Position numbers and translations under genes: made by a program
The notes under the pieces: model-generated
The model's database searches: none
What the model saw: only the letters and a program-made list of their open reading frames with translations
What the model was told of the DNA's origin: nothing
Shown: piece by piece, positions 1 through 11,684 of the stretch
Layout: each line of letters begins with the position of its first letter
How positions within the stretch are numbered: the stretch's first letter is position 1
NCBI GenBank assembly: GCA_945643635.1
Contig: CALZFC010000267.1
Coordinates: forward strand, 558,001-622,000
Direction: 5' to 3'
From: Allodiplogaster sudhausi
Lineage: Eukaryota > Nematoda > Chromadorea > Rhabditida > Diplogasteridae
DNA length: 64,000 nucleotides

Positions 1-83
1 AAAAAAAAGATTGAGGAGAAATTCGTAGTATCTGACAATGAGCGTCATAATTGAAAGCGTTAAATAGAATTTCCGAGTACATA

Positions 84-2746
84 TATTAAGAGAGCCTCTC
101 TGTGAGACTCAAGGAGGCTTGTATACGCTCCTGCCCTGAGGAATTTTTGTTTTCTTTTCCTTTAAAAACTTTATGAGGGATGTATCCCTTATTCATAACG
201 AAGTCTAGGCGGTCAGAAAGTTTAGAAAAATTTTTTTCACTTAGATATAAGTCGTAATGTTCATAAAATTTGGATGACCATATCTAACGTTATACTTAAT
301 ATTTCTCAATAATCTTTTCACTGTTCGATTTATTGTCGAAAACTACACAAAAAAGTCCCAGATGACCATATTCGAAAAATTAACATTTTTATAACTTTTG
401 GTCAATTGAATTTTTTGAAAAGTGGTTTTCAGGCAATAACTTTTTTTTTTACTATTACTTTCCAAAAACTGAATCTTCCACGTGAAAGAGGAGCGAAAAC
501 TACATATAATATGTTTCTACAACGAAACATCTCGGACATTTTTTTTGGGTATCTGCATTTGAATAAGCGTTACTAAGTCAATTTCGGCTTTGGCTGCAAA
601 TAATAATTTCTTTCAAACTTCATCAATTGTAAAATAGAATGTTCCATTCGATGTAATTTTTCATGCTCTTTCAAATGGTATGTACTTTGTTTGCAAAAGA
701 AATTAGTCTAAAGGCCTAAAATTGACTTTTTGTTTTTTTGGCCAAATTCTGGTGTTAAAATACTCATTCTTTGGACCATGAATAGGTCATGGAGACCGAT
801 TTTCCACATAATATTTATTCTACAAGAAAGTGCATTTAAAACTGAGTCTGGTACAGCTTTATAATCAAAATCTAAGGACACTTTTTTGGGAATATGTATT
901 TGAATGCAGACTGTTGAAGGCGATATTGCTGAATATTTTTTTGCAAATATTTAAAATTTGTTCTTTTGAAACATCTAGCACCCAATAATGGGTATTCCAG
1001 AATTGTTCGAAGTTCTTTTATGATATACCACTCAAAAGTATTCAAAAAGTCAAGAAATTTCATTTTTACGAGAATTGCTGGTGAAATAAATGTATGAAAA
1101 CCTATTCGGAGCCAACTATCAGGCCATTTTTGAGCCGCAGTGACAAAACGGTCATAACCGTTCGAAAGAGCAGAGACTTTTGCATAACATATCCACCGAT
1201 AAAAAAGTAGTACCAGTTCATGTTTCAGAAATCTTGAAATTTCGAAAAAAATCGACGACAGGATTCGACTATTTTGAGCTGTTCTGAGATAAATGGTACC
1301 AATGGAACTTTTGTTCTGAAAACTGTGCCATAAGGTTTTTTGAGACGAGAAACATAAATTTGACGTTCATTTTCTACTTTTGAGTACCATCCATGGTACT
1401 TTTGCCTGAAGAATGAAATATAATATGCAGAAAAATTTCATTTCGATCGAGCGTACCATGGATGGTACTCAAAAGTAGAAAATGAAAATTATGTTTCTCG
1501 TCTCAAAAAACCTTATGGCACAGTTTTCAGAACAAAAGTTCCATTGGTACCATTTATCTTAGAACAGCTCAAAATAGTCGAATCCTGTCGTCGATTTTTT
1601 TCGAAATTTCAAGATTTCTGAAACATGAACTGGTACTACTTTTTCATCGGTGGATATGTTATGCAAAAGTCTCTGCTCTTTCGAACGGTTATGACCGTTT
1701 TGTCACTGCGGCTCAAACATGGCCTGATAGTTGGCTCCGAATAGGTTTTCATACATTTATTTCACCAGCAATTCTCGTAAAAATGAAATTTCTTGACTTT
1801 TTGAATACTTTTGAGTGGTATATCATAAAATAACTTCGAACAATTCTGGAATACCCATTATTGGGTGCTAGATGTTTCAAAAGAACAAATTTTAAATATT
1901 TGCAAAAAAATATTCAGCAATATCGCCTTCAACAGTCTGCATTCAAATACATATTCCCAAAAAAAGTGTCCTCAGATTTTGATTATAAAGCTGTATCCGA
2001 CTCAGTTTTAAATACTCTTTCTTGTAGAATAAATATTATGTGGAAAATCGGTCTCCATGACCTATTCATGGTCCAAAGAATGAGTATTTTAACACCAGAA
2101 ATTGGCCAAAAAACAAAAACTCAATTTTAGGCCTTTAGACTAATTTCTTTTGCAAACAAAGTATATACCATTTGAAAGAGCATGAAAAATTACATCGAAT
2201 GGAACATTCTATTTTACAATTGATGAAGTTTGAAAGAAATTATTATTTGCAGCCAAAGCCGAAATTGACTTAGGAACGCTTATTCAAATGCAGATACCCA
2301 AAAAAGTGTCCGAGATTTTTCGTCGTATAAACATATTATATGTAGTTTTCGCTCCTCTTTCACGTGGAAGATTCAGTTTTTGGAAAGTAATAGTAAAAAA
2401 AAAGTTATTGCCTGAAAACCACTTTTCAAAAAATTCAATTGACCAAAAGTAATAAAAATTTTAATTTTTCGAATATGGTCATCTGGGACTTTTTTGTGTA
2501 GTTTTCGACAAGGAATCGAACAGTGAAAAGATTATTGAGAAATATTAAGTATAACGTTAGATATGGTCATCCAAAAATTATGAACATTACGACTTATATC
2601 TAAGTGAAAAAAAAATTTTCTAAACTTTCTGACCGCCTAGACTTCGTTATGAACAAGGGATACATCCCTCATAAAGTTTTCAAAGTAAAAGAAAACAAAA
2701 ATTCCTCAGGGCAGACGCTCCTTGATCATTACAGAGAGCTCTCTTA
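84..2746. mobile_element. Large inverted-repeat (fold-back) element
   Basis: The left arm (about 84-1399) is the reverse complement of the right arm (about 1453-2746) almost base for base; only about 53 bp separate them. The inner ends read GTACCATCCATGGTAC and GTACCATGGATGGTAC. Outer ends are TTAAGAGAG and CTCTCTTAA. No transposase-like reading frame is visible; the short frames in the arms are mirror images of each other. A ~27-bp imperfect direct repeat lies outside it (44-70 and 2748-2775), either part of the insertion duplication or older sequence. It lies in an intron of the partial acyl-CoA synthetase gene at 2922-4008. If transcribed it would fold into a hairpin with a stem of roughly 1.3 kb. 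It may be a non-autonomous DNA transposon of fold-back type; the family is not identified. Confidence 0.85.
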
Positions 2747-2921
2747 AACGTCATTATTAAAAGCGTTGAATAGAAGATAGCAGTGAATAAATGTCACAAA
2801 AAAAGAGTTGTGAAAATTCAGAAGCGCTTTCATACCAGTATTTATGTATGTATGAACAGATAAATAAAAGCACCGAGGCGAAATTCGTCGCATATGATGT
2901 CATAAATAAAAGCGCCCACAG

Positions 2922-4008
2922 ATCATCGACATGGAAACGGGCGACGAGACGCCTCAGGGCACTACGGGCGAGCTGTGCTTGCGAGGCGCGACCATCATGC
3001 GAGGCTATCTCAAGCGGCCCGAGAGCACGGCGCAGACGATTCGAGATGGCTGGCTGCACACGGGTGCGGGATAAATTTGGAATTTGTTTATTTATTAAAA
3101 AATGATTCTTTTGTCTGATAATAAGCTTCAGTACGTTTAGTAATTTGCATTTTAATGAAATTATAACTAGTTAATTACATACATATCAATGTGTGTATAT
3201 GATAGAAAAAAAAGAGTTCACTTGACGTGGCTTCAGGTGACATTGCTTACGTGGACAGCGACGGCGACTTCTTCATCGTCGACCGGCTCAAGGAGCTCAT
3301 CAAAGTCAAAGGATTCCAGGTGTTCATGAAGGCCTCAATTTCTCATGCGGAAAAAAAGTTTTTTTTTTAGCATCATATTTCCCTTGGAACGCTTGCGATT
3401 TATTGAGAATCGTACTAGGAGATTAGTTGTCCAAAAGTTCAATTTTTTTCTCTCTCGCGCGCTCTCCCTATCTCATATTCTCTCTTTCCCTCTCATCTCT
3501 CCAGGTTGCCCCGGCCGAGCTGGAGGACGTCCTTCTCTCCCATCCCCTCATCGCCGACGCTGCCGTGATCGGTGTTCCGGATGGCCGAGCAGGCGAGTGG
3601 CCGGCCGCGTTCGTCGTGACGAAGGAGAAGACGCTGAGCGAGGAGGACGTCGCCAAGCATGTCAGGGGTCAGCACGGTCTATCAGTGTTAAAAAGGACCG
3701 AATGGGCTACTTTGAAACGGCATAATACTCAACATGTAATCTATTTGACTTTTCTTGTTCTTTCTAGTCGCATCTCTCTAACTCAAATGCTCTCACGCCT
3801 TTGTGTTACCTTATGGTTAGCAAAAACAGTTGGAGAGAAAGTTGCAATAAAGAGCACTTTTATTTTGTTTGACTTTCCAGCCAAAGTCGCGCCGTACAAG
3901 CAACTCCGCGGCGGCGTCTCCTTCGTTTCCGCCATTCCAAAGTCGCCCTCCGGCAAGATTCTGAGACGAACGCTTCGAGAGTTCGCAGTAAAGAAGGCGA
4001 AAATATGA
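2922..4008 (+). CDS. Acyl-CoA synthetase (4CL/luciferase-like), 3' part, locus A
   Basis: Only the last four exons are in the window: 2922-3063, 3237-3319, 3505-3667 and 3881-4008 (stop TGA 4006-4008). They match exons 11-14 of the full copy at 14823-19968 in length and phase (one codon shorter in the first). The protein shows the C-terminal motifs of adenylate-forming enzymes: [25 protein letters not shown], the hinge region [13 protein letters not shown], and the catalytic lysine in [11 protein letters not shown]. It ends in -AKI, a plausible PTS1 peroxisomal signal. Such enzymes activate carboxylates to acyl-AMP and then acyl-CoA. Upstream exons would lie left of the window, beyond the inverted-repeat element in the preceding intron. 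Whether transcripts cross that element is unknown. Frames and splice sites are intact. Confidence 0.8.
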
Positions 4009-4994
4009 TTTTTATTTTCTCTACAACAAAACAATTTGCACAAGATGACATAGATTTGAGAACATGATTTAGGTTTTTTTAAATATCATATGTATATACA
4101 CATGTAGTATAAATTTTTCATTCTTTTTGCTTCTTTTGCATATGCACATATTTAGGCATTTTAAACTATTCGAATGACAAATTATTTCTCACACTTTTTC
4201 AAATTTTTGATCACTAGCAGACATTAAAAAACAACGATACAGTGCATGCATTTTGGAGGGAGAAGAACATTAAAAATAATAATGACGACCATTGCAGGCA
4301 TTCATAGTGATGTGCATTTAATTCTCCTTTAAATTCGGCGCCTATGCTCGTTCGGGTCCCGGACGGACGTTCGACGTTCATTCTTATTGCACCCTTCAAT
4401 GAAGCGGCATCTACTATGTCTTCGTAGAGAATCTAACGGAGACTGGAACATATCTGCTTGTTATGATCAGCTGATAATGACATGATTGTTGAATTGCCAA
4501 GACGCGACGCGTGCCATCGCCATCCTGAGGAACTTCAATTTTTTGGACAACAACACCGTGCGGAAGTTGCTTCTTTTGCAAATTAAGATCCCATAGTCTG
4601 GAGTGACATCCTAATACACCTTTTTTTTATTTCGGAATATGGAAACGAAATATTAAAAATTGATTTAATTTGCATGGTTTGGTTATTATATACATATGTA
4701 GTATATACATACATTTTTATACGATTTCACACGAAATAACACGTGACAAAGGTAACAAACTGAAATATGACAAATATACTTTAATTATCCATTTCTTTAC
4801 ATTCTTTAATGTCATATAGAAATGTGTTAAAAAGTTTTTTTCTTTCTTGAATAAATACAATAATGTTAGAAGAATGCGTGTACTATGAAAGTGCGCTGTA
4901 TCAAAAAGGTATAAATGAGAGATCGAATATCCGAATCGTCACTTTTATTCATTCCCCGTCCCCAAGGCTGGTCGCTCCTGCTGCCTCGAGCCCC
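4009..4994. other. Intergenic region after locus A, with one exon-like segment
   Basis: The first ~480 bp resemble the flank after locus B (11262-11480), e.g. the shared AGACATTAAAAAAC, showing that 3' flanks were duplicated with the genes. At 4499-4605 an open stretch after AG reads DATRAIAILRNFNFLDNNTV and on to a TAG; it looks like an orphan terminal exon, but no partner exon was found. Otherwise nothing recognised. Confidence 0.4.
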
Positions 4995-5902
4995 ATGGCT
5001 GGCGCCCGACCTCGCTCTCGATCTGCCGAGGCTGGCGCCCGACCTTGCTCTCGCTCTGCCGTACCTGGTGCCCGACCTCGATCTCGCTCTGCCGTGGCTG
5101 GGGCCCGACCTCGCTCTCGCTCTACCATGGCTGGGGCCCGACCTCGCTCTCGCTCTGCCGAGGCTGGCGCCGGTTCTCGCTCTCACTCTGCAGCATCTCG
5201 TACTGCCAGGCGCAGTGTCCACTTTGGCCCGAAGCCAAAAGTAGCATTCAGCTTTAGCTACTTCAGTTGGTGCGTATTTTATTTGCTTAATTTTTGTTGG
5301 ATATTTTCGTCATGAATTTGAAAACAAAACCTTTCCAAAAACGCTAATATAATCTTGAGAGAAAATAATGAATGAAATTTCTTTAGGCGCGAGGGCCAGA
5401 TCATGCCCTACAAGACTCGCATGGACTCGGCCAAGACGATGAAAAGGAAGAAGAAAAATAACAGGGCCGGGAAAATCACGCTTTTTCAATTAGTTGCAAT
5501 AAAAGTTCAAAAATTATTCGTGCTGCTTACAACAAAGAACCGCCTTGGAGTGATTTTTGGAGAGAAGAAAATTTTTACTACATTTTCTGAGTAATGAGTA
5601 CCAAAAACTTTTTGACATGGAAATGTTAATGCCAATTAATAAAAATATCTTAATTACAGGCGCAAGAGGCGCTCGCATCAGCGCGCCACTTCCACCTCCC
5701 GCGCGCCTCCTCGCGCTTCTTCCTCCAGCAATGCTGGCCAGGTCAGAGAGATAGAGGGCTCGGCTGGAGATTAACTGGTTCATGGTTGCTGGAGATTCGT
5801 CCGGAGAGCGACGAGAGGGCGAGTCGCCCCGGCGTTCGCCGCCGCCGCCGGGCCCGTAGCAGCAGGAGCGAGCCAGCCGCCTGCGTCGTGGCCGGTCCAT
5901 AA
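4995..5902 (+). CDS. Arg/Ser-rich basic protein, copy 1
   Basis: Four exons can be joined in phase: 4995-5269, 5387-5590, 5660-5741 and 5795-5902, giving about 222 residues. Exon 1 opens with six tandem 11-residue repeats of the type AGARPRSRSAE and closes with FGPKPKVAFSFSYFSW. Exon 2 has REGQIMPYKTRMDSAKT followed by a Lys/Arg run. Exons 3 and 4 are again R/S rich (RKRRSHQR; VRRRRRARSSRSE). The overall composition is that of a nucleic-acid-binding protein such as a protamine-like sperm chromatin protein or an SR protein; no family is recognised and that role is inference. The start was chosen at the ATG that begins the repeat block. A diverged copy lies at 12683-13411, in the same position relative to the next synthetase gene. 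Compared with copy 2, the last exon is frameshifted (a 10-bp difference) and ends early. The exon 2 donor (GA|GTAATG) is the least certain boundary. Confidence 0.5.
4998..5195 (+). repeat. 33-bp in-frame minisatellite in RS gene copy 1
   Basis: Six tandem 33-bp units of the form GCTGGCGCCCGACCTCGC plus a CTCGCTCTGCC-type tail encode the AGARPRSRSAx repeat. Copy 2 at 12683 keeps only about two units and carries a 1-bp deletion there. Confidence 0.85.
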
Positions 5903-7043
5903 GCCGCCAGGCGGCTCGCTAGGCTGGCTGCGGACATCCACTCATCTCTCGATATTCCCCTAAACACCCACTAACAATAAAGCTACTGGCATAGTATCCA
6001 GCAACATTTGCAAAGACGTGTAAAGAATAGAAGATGGAAATAATAATATCAATAAAGATGGGAAATAGTTTATACAAAAGGCAAAATGATACACTACTCG
6101 AACAGTTGCTTATCCACAAATGGTGATTGATTTTCGTTCAATGTTCCATGATGTCCTAGAAAGTGTGTTGTGAGTTCATTGACTGTGAGAACGAAAGCTG
6201 CAGTTCCAAATACTTTTGGAAGTAGTGAATAAAGTGTTTAAATAACTTTCAATTATTAAACAAAATTTAGCCAAACCCATTGCGGTCCTTTTAGTGCGGA
6301 CGCGATGAGAATATGTGAGTATACAAAGAGCAAGAAGGAAAACGACTTTATAAATTTAATATTGAAAACATATGTATAACTGAGAAAAAATAGAATACTA
6401 GCATCTGCAGATGAAATCGCCCTTGAGGACGGAGTTCCATAACATAAAGAGAGAGAGAATGTATTGATGGAAGGTTGTTTTCTTAAATACATATAAAAAG
6501 TGCTTGAGAACCGTTGCGACAGAGTTTAAGAAGGGGAGAGACGGCAAGGGGATAAGTAAAGTAATGGACGAAATGAACTGTGCAGTCAAGAGACAAGAAC
6601 TTGTTTGAGATTCTCCAAAGTGCATAACAATGCACCTACATTCTTGCGTGGGCGGTATCATCGCTGAGTGTGATAGCCACTGCCTGAGACAGAGACGGTG
6701 CTACAAACTTCACTCTGCCTCCTCTCACATTGCTTCACACCACCTCCAACTTTACGCTCTTGCGAACTTAATTGTAAGCGTCAGGACCATTCAACTGGAG
6801 CAAAATCGCACATAGTTTTTGTTTTTAACATTCGATTGACATCATCACGCTACGTATTCAGTCCAATCCTGTAAAAAAGAGGATGAGACTTTATTAACTC
6901 ATCTTCCTTTAAATAATGTACTTTTCTGTAACGTGCTCGACTAATGCTTTTCGTACAGTCAATATTTTCTTTTTCTCACAGTCACTATTTCGCTGATCGG
7001 AGCGTTTTGCGTCCTAAAGCCTAAAATCATTGCCTCCAAGCAG
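5903..7043. other. Intergenic region upstream of locus B
   Basis: It contains a block (about 6610-6870) that recurs upstream of locus C, twice (about 13900-14120 and 14400-14640). The block includes GAGACAGAGACGG, CTTCAC and a segment like AATTGTAAGCGTCAGGACCA. It is therefore a candidate promoter-proximal block of the synthetase genes. A CTCACAG acceptor directly upstream of the ATG (about 6974-6980) could serve for trans-splicing of a leader. No gene seen. Confidence 0.45.
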
Positions 7044-7689
7044 ATGGTTCACGTGTCACCGCTCGGCGAGCTTACGCCCGTGACGCTGCCGCTGAACGAG
7101 ATGTTGCTCGCAGCAATTCGTGACGTCATTCGCGACTCGCCCGACAAGAAGGCCTTGGTTTTGAATCTTTGCATATATTTTTATATTTCAAGCTTGAATA
7201 TGAAACTAATAATAAATTTGGAATAAAAATTAATTATATGTTATTCATCAGATCAACGGCTTCGACGACTCGGAATTCCTCACCTTCCAGCAGCTGCACT
7301 ACCAAGCGTACGCAGTCACCGACTTCCTCGCTTCCGATGGCTTCCTCCGGGAAGCCGCGTGCACCGGTCAGATGTTCACCTGTTTAAGGAGCTTGAAAAT
7401 CAACCATAACCCATTTCCATATAGATGACCATTTCAATCGCGTTGCTCCCTAAATCACATGCTCTCTCTTATTTAATCAACTCTTTTCTTTATCACTCTA
7501 GCTCGGTTCAAAAATCGAAGATGCATGCAAATTGCAGAGGGCATAGACACACACCTTTCCACTCACAAAGAACGCATTTTCAGTTGTGCGCAACTGCATT
7601 TCCTTTCCGTGCTTCATGCTGGGCGTGCTGATGCGAGGTGGAGCCATTTCGGGCGCGAGTCCGCTCTTTACCGAAGGTAGTGCATTTGT

Positions 7690-8790
7690 ATTATTACTTA
7701 CATAGATTTATCGTTGCCGTTCCATATTCTCCATATGATGAACTCTGGTTTCTCCCTCTGGGATAGCCGACTAATTGAATGAGGTTATTTGGCAAGTTTC
7801 AGGAAGGTTCAAATCTCAAAGGTAAGAAGTGAAAATAGCATGAAATTCGGTGAAATATATGTTATAAAAAAAAAAAAAAAAAAAGCAGTGCCAGTAGCGT
7901 CGCTGTTATTTCGCCCAAGAATTCACATTTTAGGTTATTCGAATTAGAATATTCCAATCCTTTTTTTCTACAGTTTTTCCATAAGGCCTTGTTATCCTAC
8001 GCTTATGGCTTATAACAAAAGATCGTAGGCATGTAATTCCATTGAAAGGGGTTCATCTTGTAGCAAATTTCATCCTCTTTCTTATGATGTATGTTTCGAT
8101 AGGCAAAAATGTTTTTAAAGTAGTTTTTTAAACCTTTTAATTTAAATAACGAAATTTCCCATATAAATTGAAACCTTTCAATAAAATAATGTATGTAACA
8201 TTTGAAGATCTCCGTGAGACCTCTTAGATGGTGTACTTACGATTTTGTAATATTGATATTGAGCGCAGTTATGGATCGAAGAATGCGCTTGCACGGTGTT
8301 ACAGTTTACACAGGATCATGTTCAAGCGTTTGGGAACCTAAGAGCGAGACGTTTATTTCTTTTGAAAAAGACATATCTTGTAGAAAATTTCACGCACTTT
8401 AAGCCTATGTAGGAGCCGTTCTGCAGAAATGAGCACAAAATACTTAAGTTGGCGAAAAACCGACTTCGAAAATACTTAGGGCCGTATTTTAAAAATGAAA
8501 TTGTATGAAAAAGTCATCAATACGAAAATTAAAGCCCTTTGAAAAAGCTATCCAATGATACCTCGATGGTTGTCTAGCTCTATGTTTTAAGCGAGTTATG
8601 ACAAGTGCAATTTTTAACATTGCTGCACCGGGTCCCGCGCGGAAACTTTTTTCCAGTTTGAAATATAGCCAATTTTGTTGGCCACATCGAATTGTATACT
8701 GTAACCAATTTTCATGAACAAATTCGAAAAAAAATTCCTAGGGCAGGTCGTAAAAGGGCCCTGCTCGAGTCTTATGGACATCCTGTCTTA
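7690..8790. other. Unrelated insert replacing exons 4-5 of locus B
   Basis: AT-rich sequence without similarity to the matching introns of locus C. It includes an A18-like run at 7867-7885 and a short GC-rich patch (GGGTCCCGCGCGG near 8630). It resembles nematode dispersed repeat DNA, but no terminal repeats or coding frames were found. Confidence 0.4.
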
Positions 8791-9351
8791 ATGGTAGCGG
8801 TACGACCGGCTCGCCAAAGGGCGTTATGCTCACTCATCGAAATTTTTACTCGATGCTCGCGATGAAGCAACAGTTAGTCTAGGTTTTATCTTGCTATTTT
8901 ACAGTATATTTTTTAATAGACACTCTAAATAACTACATAGGTGTTTATCAATATTTTCAATCAATATTTGTTTTGCATACGAGTATACTGTGACGAATGT
9001 GTGACATCCGCATATCCCCTTCTTCTGGCGGGAAATTAGGAATTTATGCCGTTGAAACGAATATATTGTTTTTAAACGCATTGATTCAAGTTCGAATTGG
9101 TCCTGACTGGAAAATAAGTTGAAAACGTACGGAAGCTAATGTTCTCTCAACATTTTTCTTTGCGGTTGGCTCGAGCACGTCAAGCGATGTCCGCCTTACG
9201 GCGATATTGACTGGTCGGCAGAGACGACCCTCCACATACTGCCTTCCTATCACATTTACGGCATATGTTAGAGATGGAGAGAGATAAAGAGTGAGTGAGG
9301 GAGTGAGTAAGTGAGAGTGCGAGAGAGAGAGAGAGAGTTTGCGAGAAAGAG

Positions 9352-9397
<46 letters not shown>

Positions 9398-10039
9398 TTA
9401 GAAAGCGAGGGATGCACATTAGAGAGAGAGAGCGAGAGTTCGAGAAAGGGAGAGCGTGAGAGAAATGGGAGACGTGAGAGAGTATGAGATTGAGAGAGAG
9501 GGTGCGATAGATGTGAGAGAGTAGTGAGCCATTTTGAAGTGAGATATGCTATCAAATACAAATAGATGGAATTAGTGAGCCTAAGTTAATTCTAAAACCC
9601 CTTCCACTTCTTGGCTCTCATATTTCTTCTTCGGTCAAGTCTAGGCTCCGCCTCTCATTCTGTCCTTCTTATTCTCATCAGGTCGCTTGACTCTTCCTCT
9701 GCTGGCCGGCACGACATCCGTGATGCTGGCCATGTTCGAGCCACGTAAATTTTGCCGCTGCCTCGAAAAGTACAAGGTCATACTCATACTATCAATTATT
9801 TCTCCAACATACATGCAACATAGAAATATTGCATCTGTAATAATGGCAATATGAGTACTTGATAATATCAACATTTTAGCAGAAAATGTTTTGTGGATCA
9901 ATGTTTGTCAGTCAATATTTGAGATCAAACATGTATCAGTCGCTCCGCCGCTGCTCGTCTTCTTCGCAAAGTCTCCAGTGTGCGACGAGTTCGACCTCGG
10001 CAGCCTCGTCATCATCGGAAGTGGCGGAGAGCCAGCGGG

Positions 10040-10115
10040 CCGTGATTTGTGTGAAGAAGTAAATGCCATGATTTGTGCGAAGAAGTAAGGGCCGTGATTT
10101 GTGCGAAGAAGTATT
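10040..10115 (+). repeat. Triplicated 26-bp exon end plus 5' splice site (locus B)
   Basis: The end of exon 9 and its donor are repeated three times at 26-bp spacing (starts 10040, 10066, 10092). Each unit is a version of CCGTGATTTGTGYGAAGAAG followed by TA. Locus C has a single copy. Because 26 is not a multiple of three, use of the second or third donor changes frame. Confidence 0.85.
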
Positions 10116-11261
10116 TATTTATTTTTTCAGAACAGTAATTTTTCTCTCTGATTTATTTATTGCAAACTTTTTCTCTGATTTCTCGCAACTGTTTACACAT
10201 ACATACTTATGTTTCTGCAGATAAAAAAATTTATATATAAAAACCCTAATTTCGGTGCGCCGACGCTTACCAAATCTTCGAGGCATCGAACTCGGCTACG
10301 GTCTCACCGAAACTTCAGGTGCGACTCATTACACCGACACGGATTCTCGTCACAAGCACGGAACCCTCGGCAAGCTGCTGCCGGGCATGAAAGCCAAGGT
10401 CTTTGGAACCATTTCTCTTTTCAAATAGTCAAGTCAGATCAGCTTTTCGTAGTATGCGAACTTCATAAAAAGCGTTTTGGAGATCATTTCTCATATGAAG
10501 TAGTTCAAATGAGAGCAAAATTTCAAAGTATACGAAAGGGTCGTTCCGACCAATGTTCGAGCGTGTATGTCAGAAGACATTTCCCCATTCTTTTTTTCTG
10601 CTCTATCCATTATCTCTCCAGAATCTGTTTATGTGCTAAGAAGTATAGTTCGCCTGCAAGACAAGGAAATAGTGCGTGTAGAAGAGTGAATCAGAAGGGC
10701 GAAAATTTCTTCAGATCTGCACGCACACATTAGCCATAGCAGTCCCTTAATGTGTAAATAGAACCGTCCTATCTTTTTTCTCCTTCCTATCTTTCTGTCA
10801 TGTCAGGGGTCAGCACGCTCTATCCTTTTACTCTTCTCTCACCATTTCTATCGCTATATCTTTCTCCTTCTCTCTCACTCTCACACTTTTTTCTCATGTT
10901 AGACAAGACATAGCCCCCGACTTAAAAAAAATAGAATAAATATAAGAAATACTAATTGTAAGATGTGGAGCAGATCTTACTGAATATGTTTTAGAAAAAA
11001 AAGAACGAAAGAAAGATGCAGCAAGGAAGTTTGTTTTTTTTTACATTAATTTTTTACGTTACTTTTAATTGTATTAATTATTTTATTTATTATTCATTTA
11101 TTGGCTCCACTTTAATTTTCTTTCACTCTCCAGCCAAATTCGCGCCATACAAGGAACTGCGTGGCGGCGTCTCCTTCGTTTCCGCCATTCCAAAGTCGCC
11201 CTCCGGCAAGATTCTGCGACAAACACTTCGAGAGCTCGCAGTGAAGAAGGCGAAAATATGA

Positions 11262-11684
11262 TTTTTATTGTATTAACAACAAAACAAGTTTCACAAGCTG
11301 ACATAGATTTGAGAACATGATTTAGATTTTTAAATATAATATGTATGTAGTATACATTTTTCATTCTTATTTTTTATTTTGCATATGCACATATTTAGGC
11401 ATTTTAAACTATACGAATGACAAATTTTTTGTAGCACTGTGTTAAAATATTGATCACTTGCAGACATTAAAAAACTACAATAAAGTGCATGCACTTCAAT
11501 AACGCAATAAAAAAGTATCTATATACATACCATGAGCAGTTTCTCACGTGAAGATGACCAGTCAGTTTCAGCCAGGGAGTCAAAGACGGACAGCGGTAAC
11601 TTCCAGGAATGGAAAGCAGGAATATTATGGCTCCAAATAACAGGGTACAAAGAGAATCTCTTATTTAAACGTATATGTTTTCAA
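11262..11684. other. Intergenic region after locus B
   Basis: The 3' flank is homologous to that after locus A up to about 11490. It then diverges into the 3' end of the minus-strand gene at 11685-12326. No other feature seen. Confidence 0.5.

Larger units (their letters stand above)
7044..11261 (+). pseudogene. Acyl-CoA synthetase locus B, exon-deleted
   Basis: Recognisable exons against locus C: 1 (7044-7157, [10 protein letters not shown]), 2 (7252-7366), 3 (7584-7676), 6 (8798-8872, with [14 protein letters not shown]), 7 (about 9166-9266), 8 (9682-9776), 9 (9924-10058), 10 (10255-10398) and 14 (11134-11261, ending AVKKAKI). Exons 4 and 5 are absent, replaced by about 1.1 kb of unrelated AT-rich sequence (7690-8790). 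Exons 11-13 are absent; only the last few bases of exon 13 with its donor survive near 10801. The exon 7 acceptor has changed from CAG to CGG and its donor is altered. Joining exon 3 to exon 6 breaks the frame. With the P-loop context and the whole hinge region lost it cannot make a normal enzyme. Most surviving exons remain open, so decay is recent or some pieces are still used. Confidence 0.85.

Noticed and set aside
1861..2130. 89-codon open frame in the right arm of the inverted repeat
   Set aside because: The left arm carries its mirror image (872-1063). AT-rich composition, no domain and no start context; part of the repeat element.
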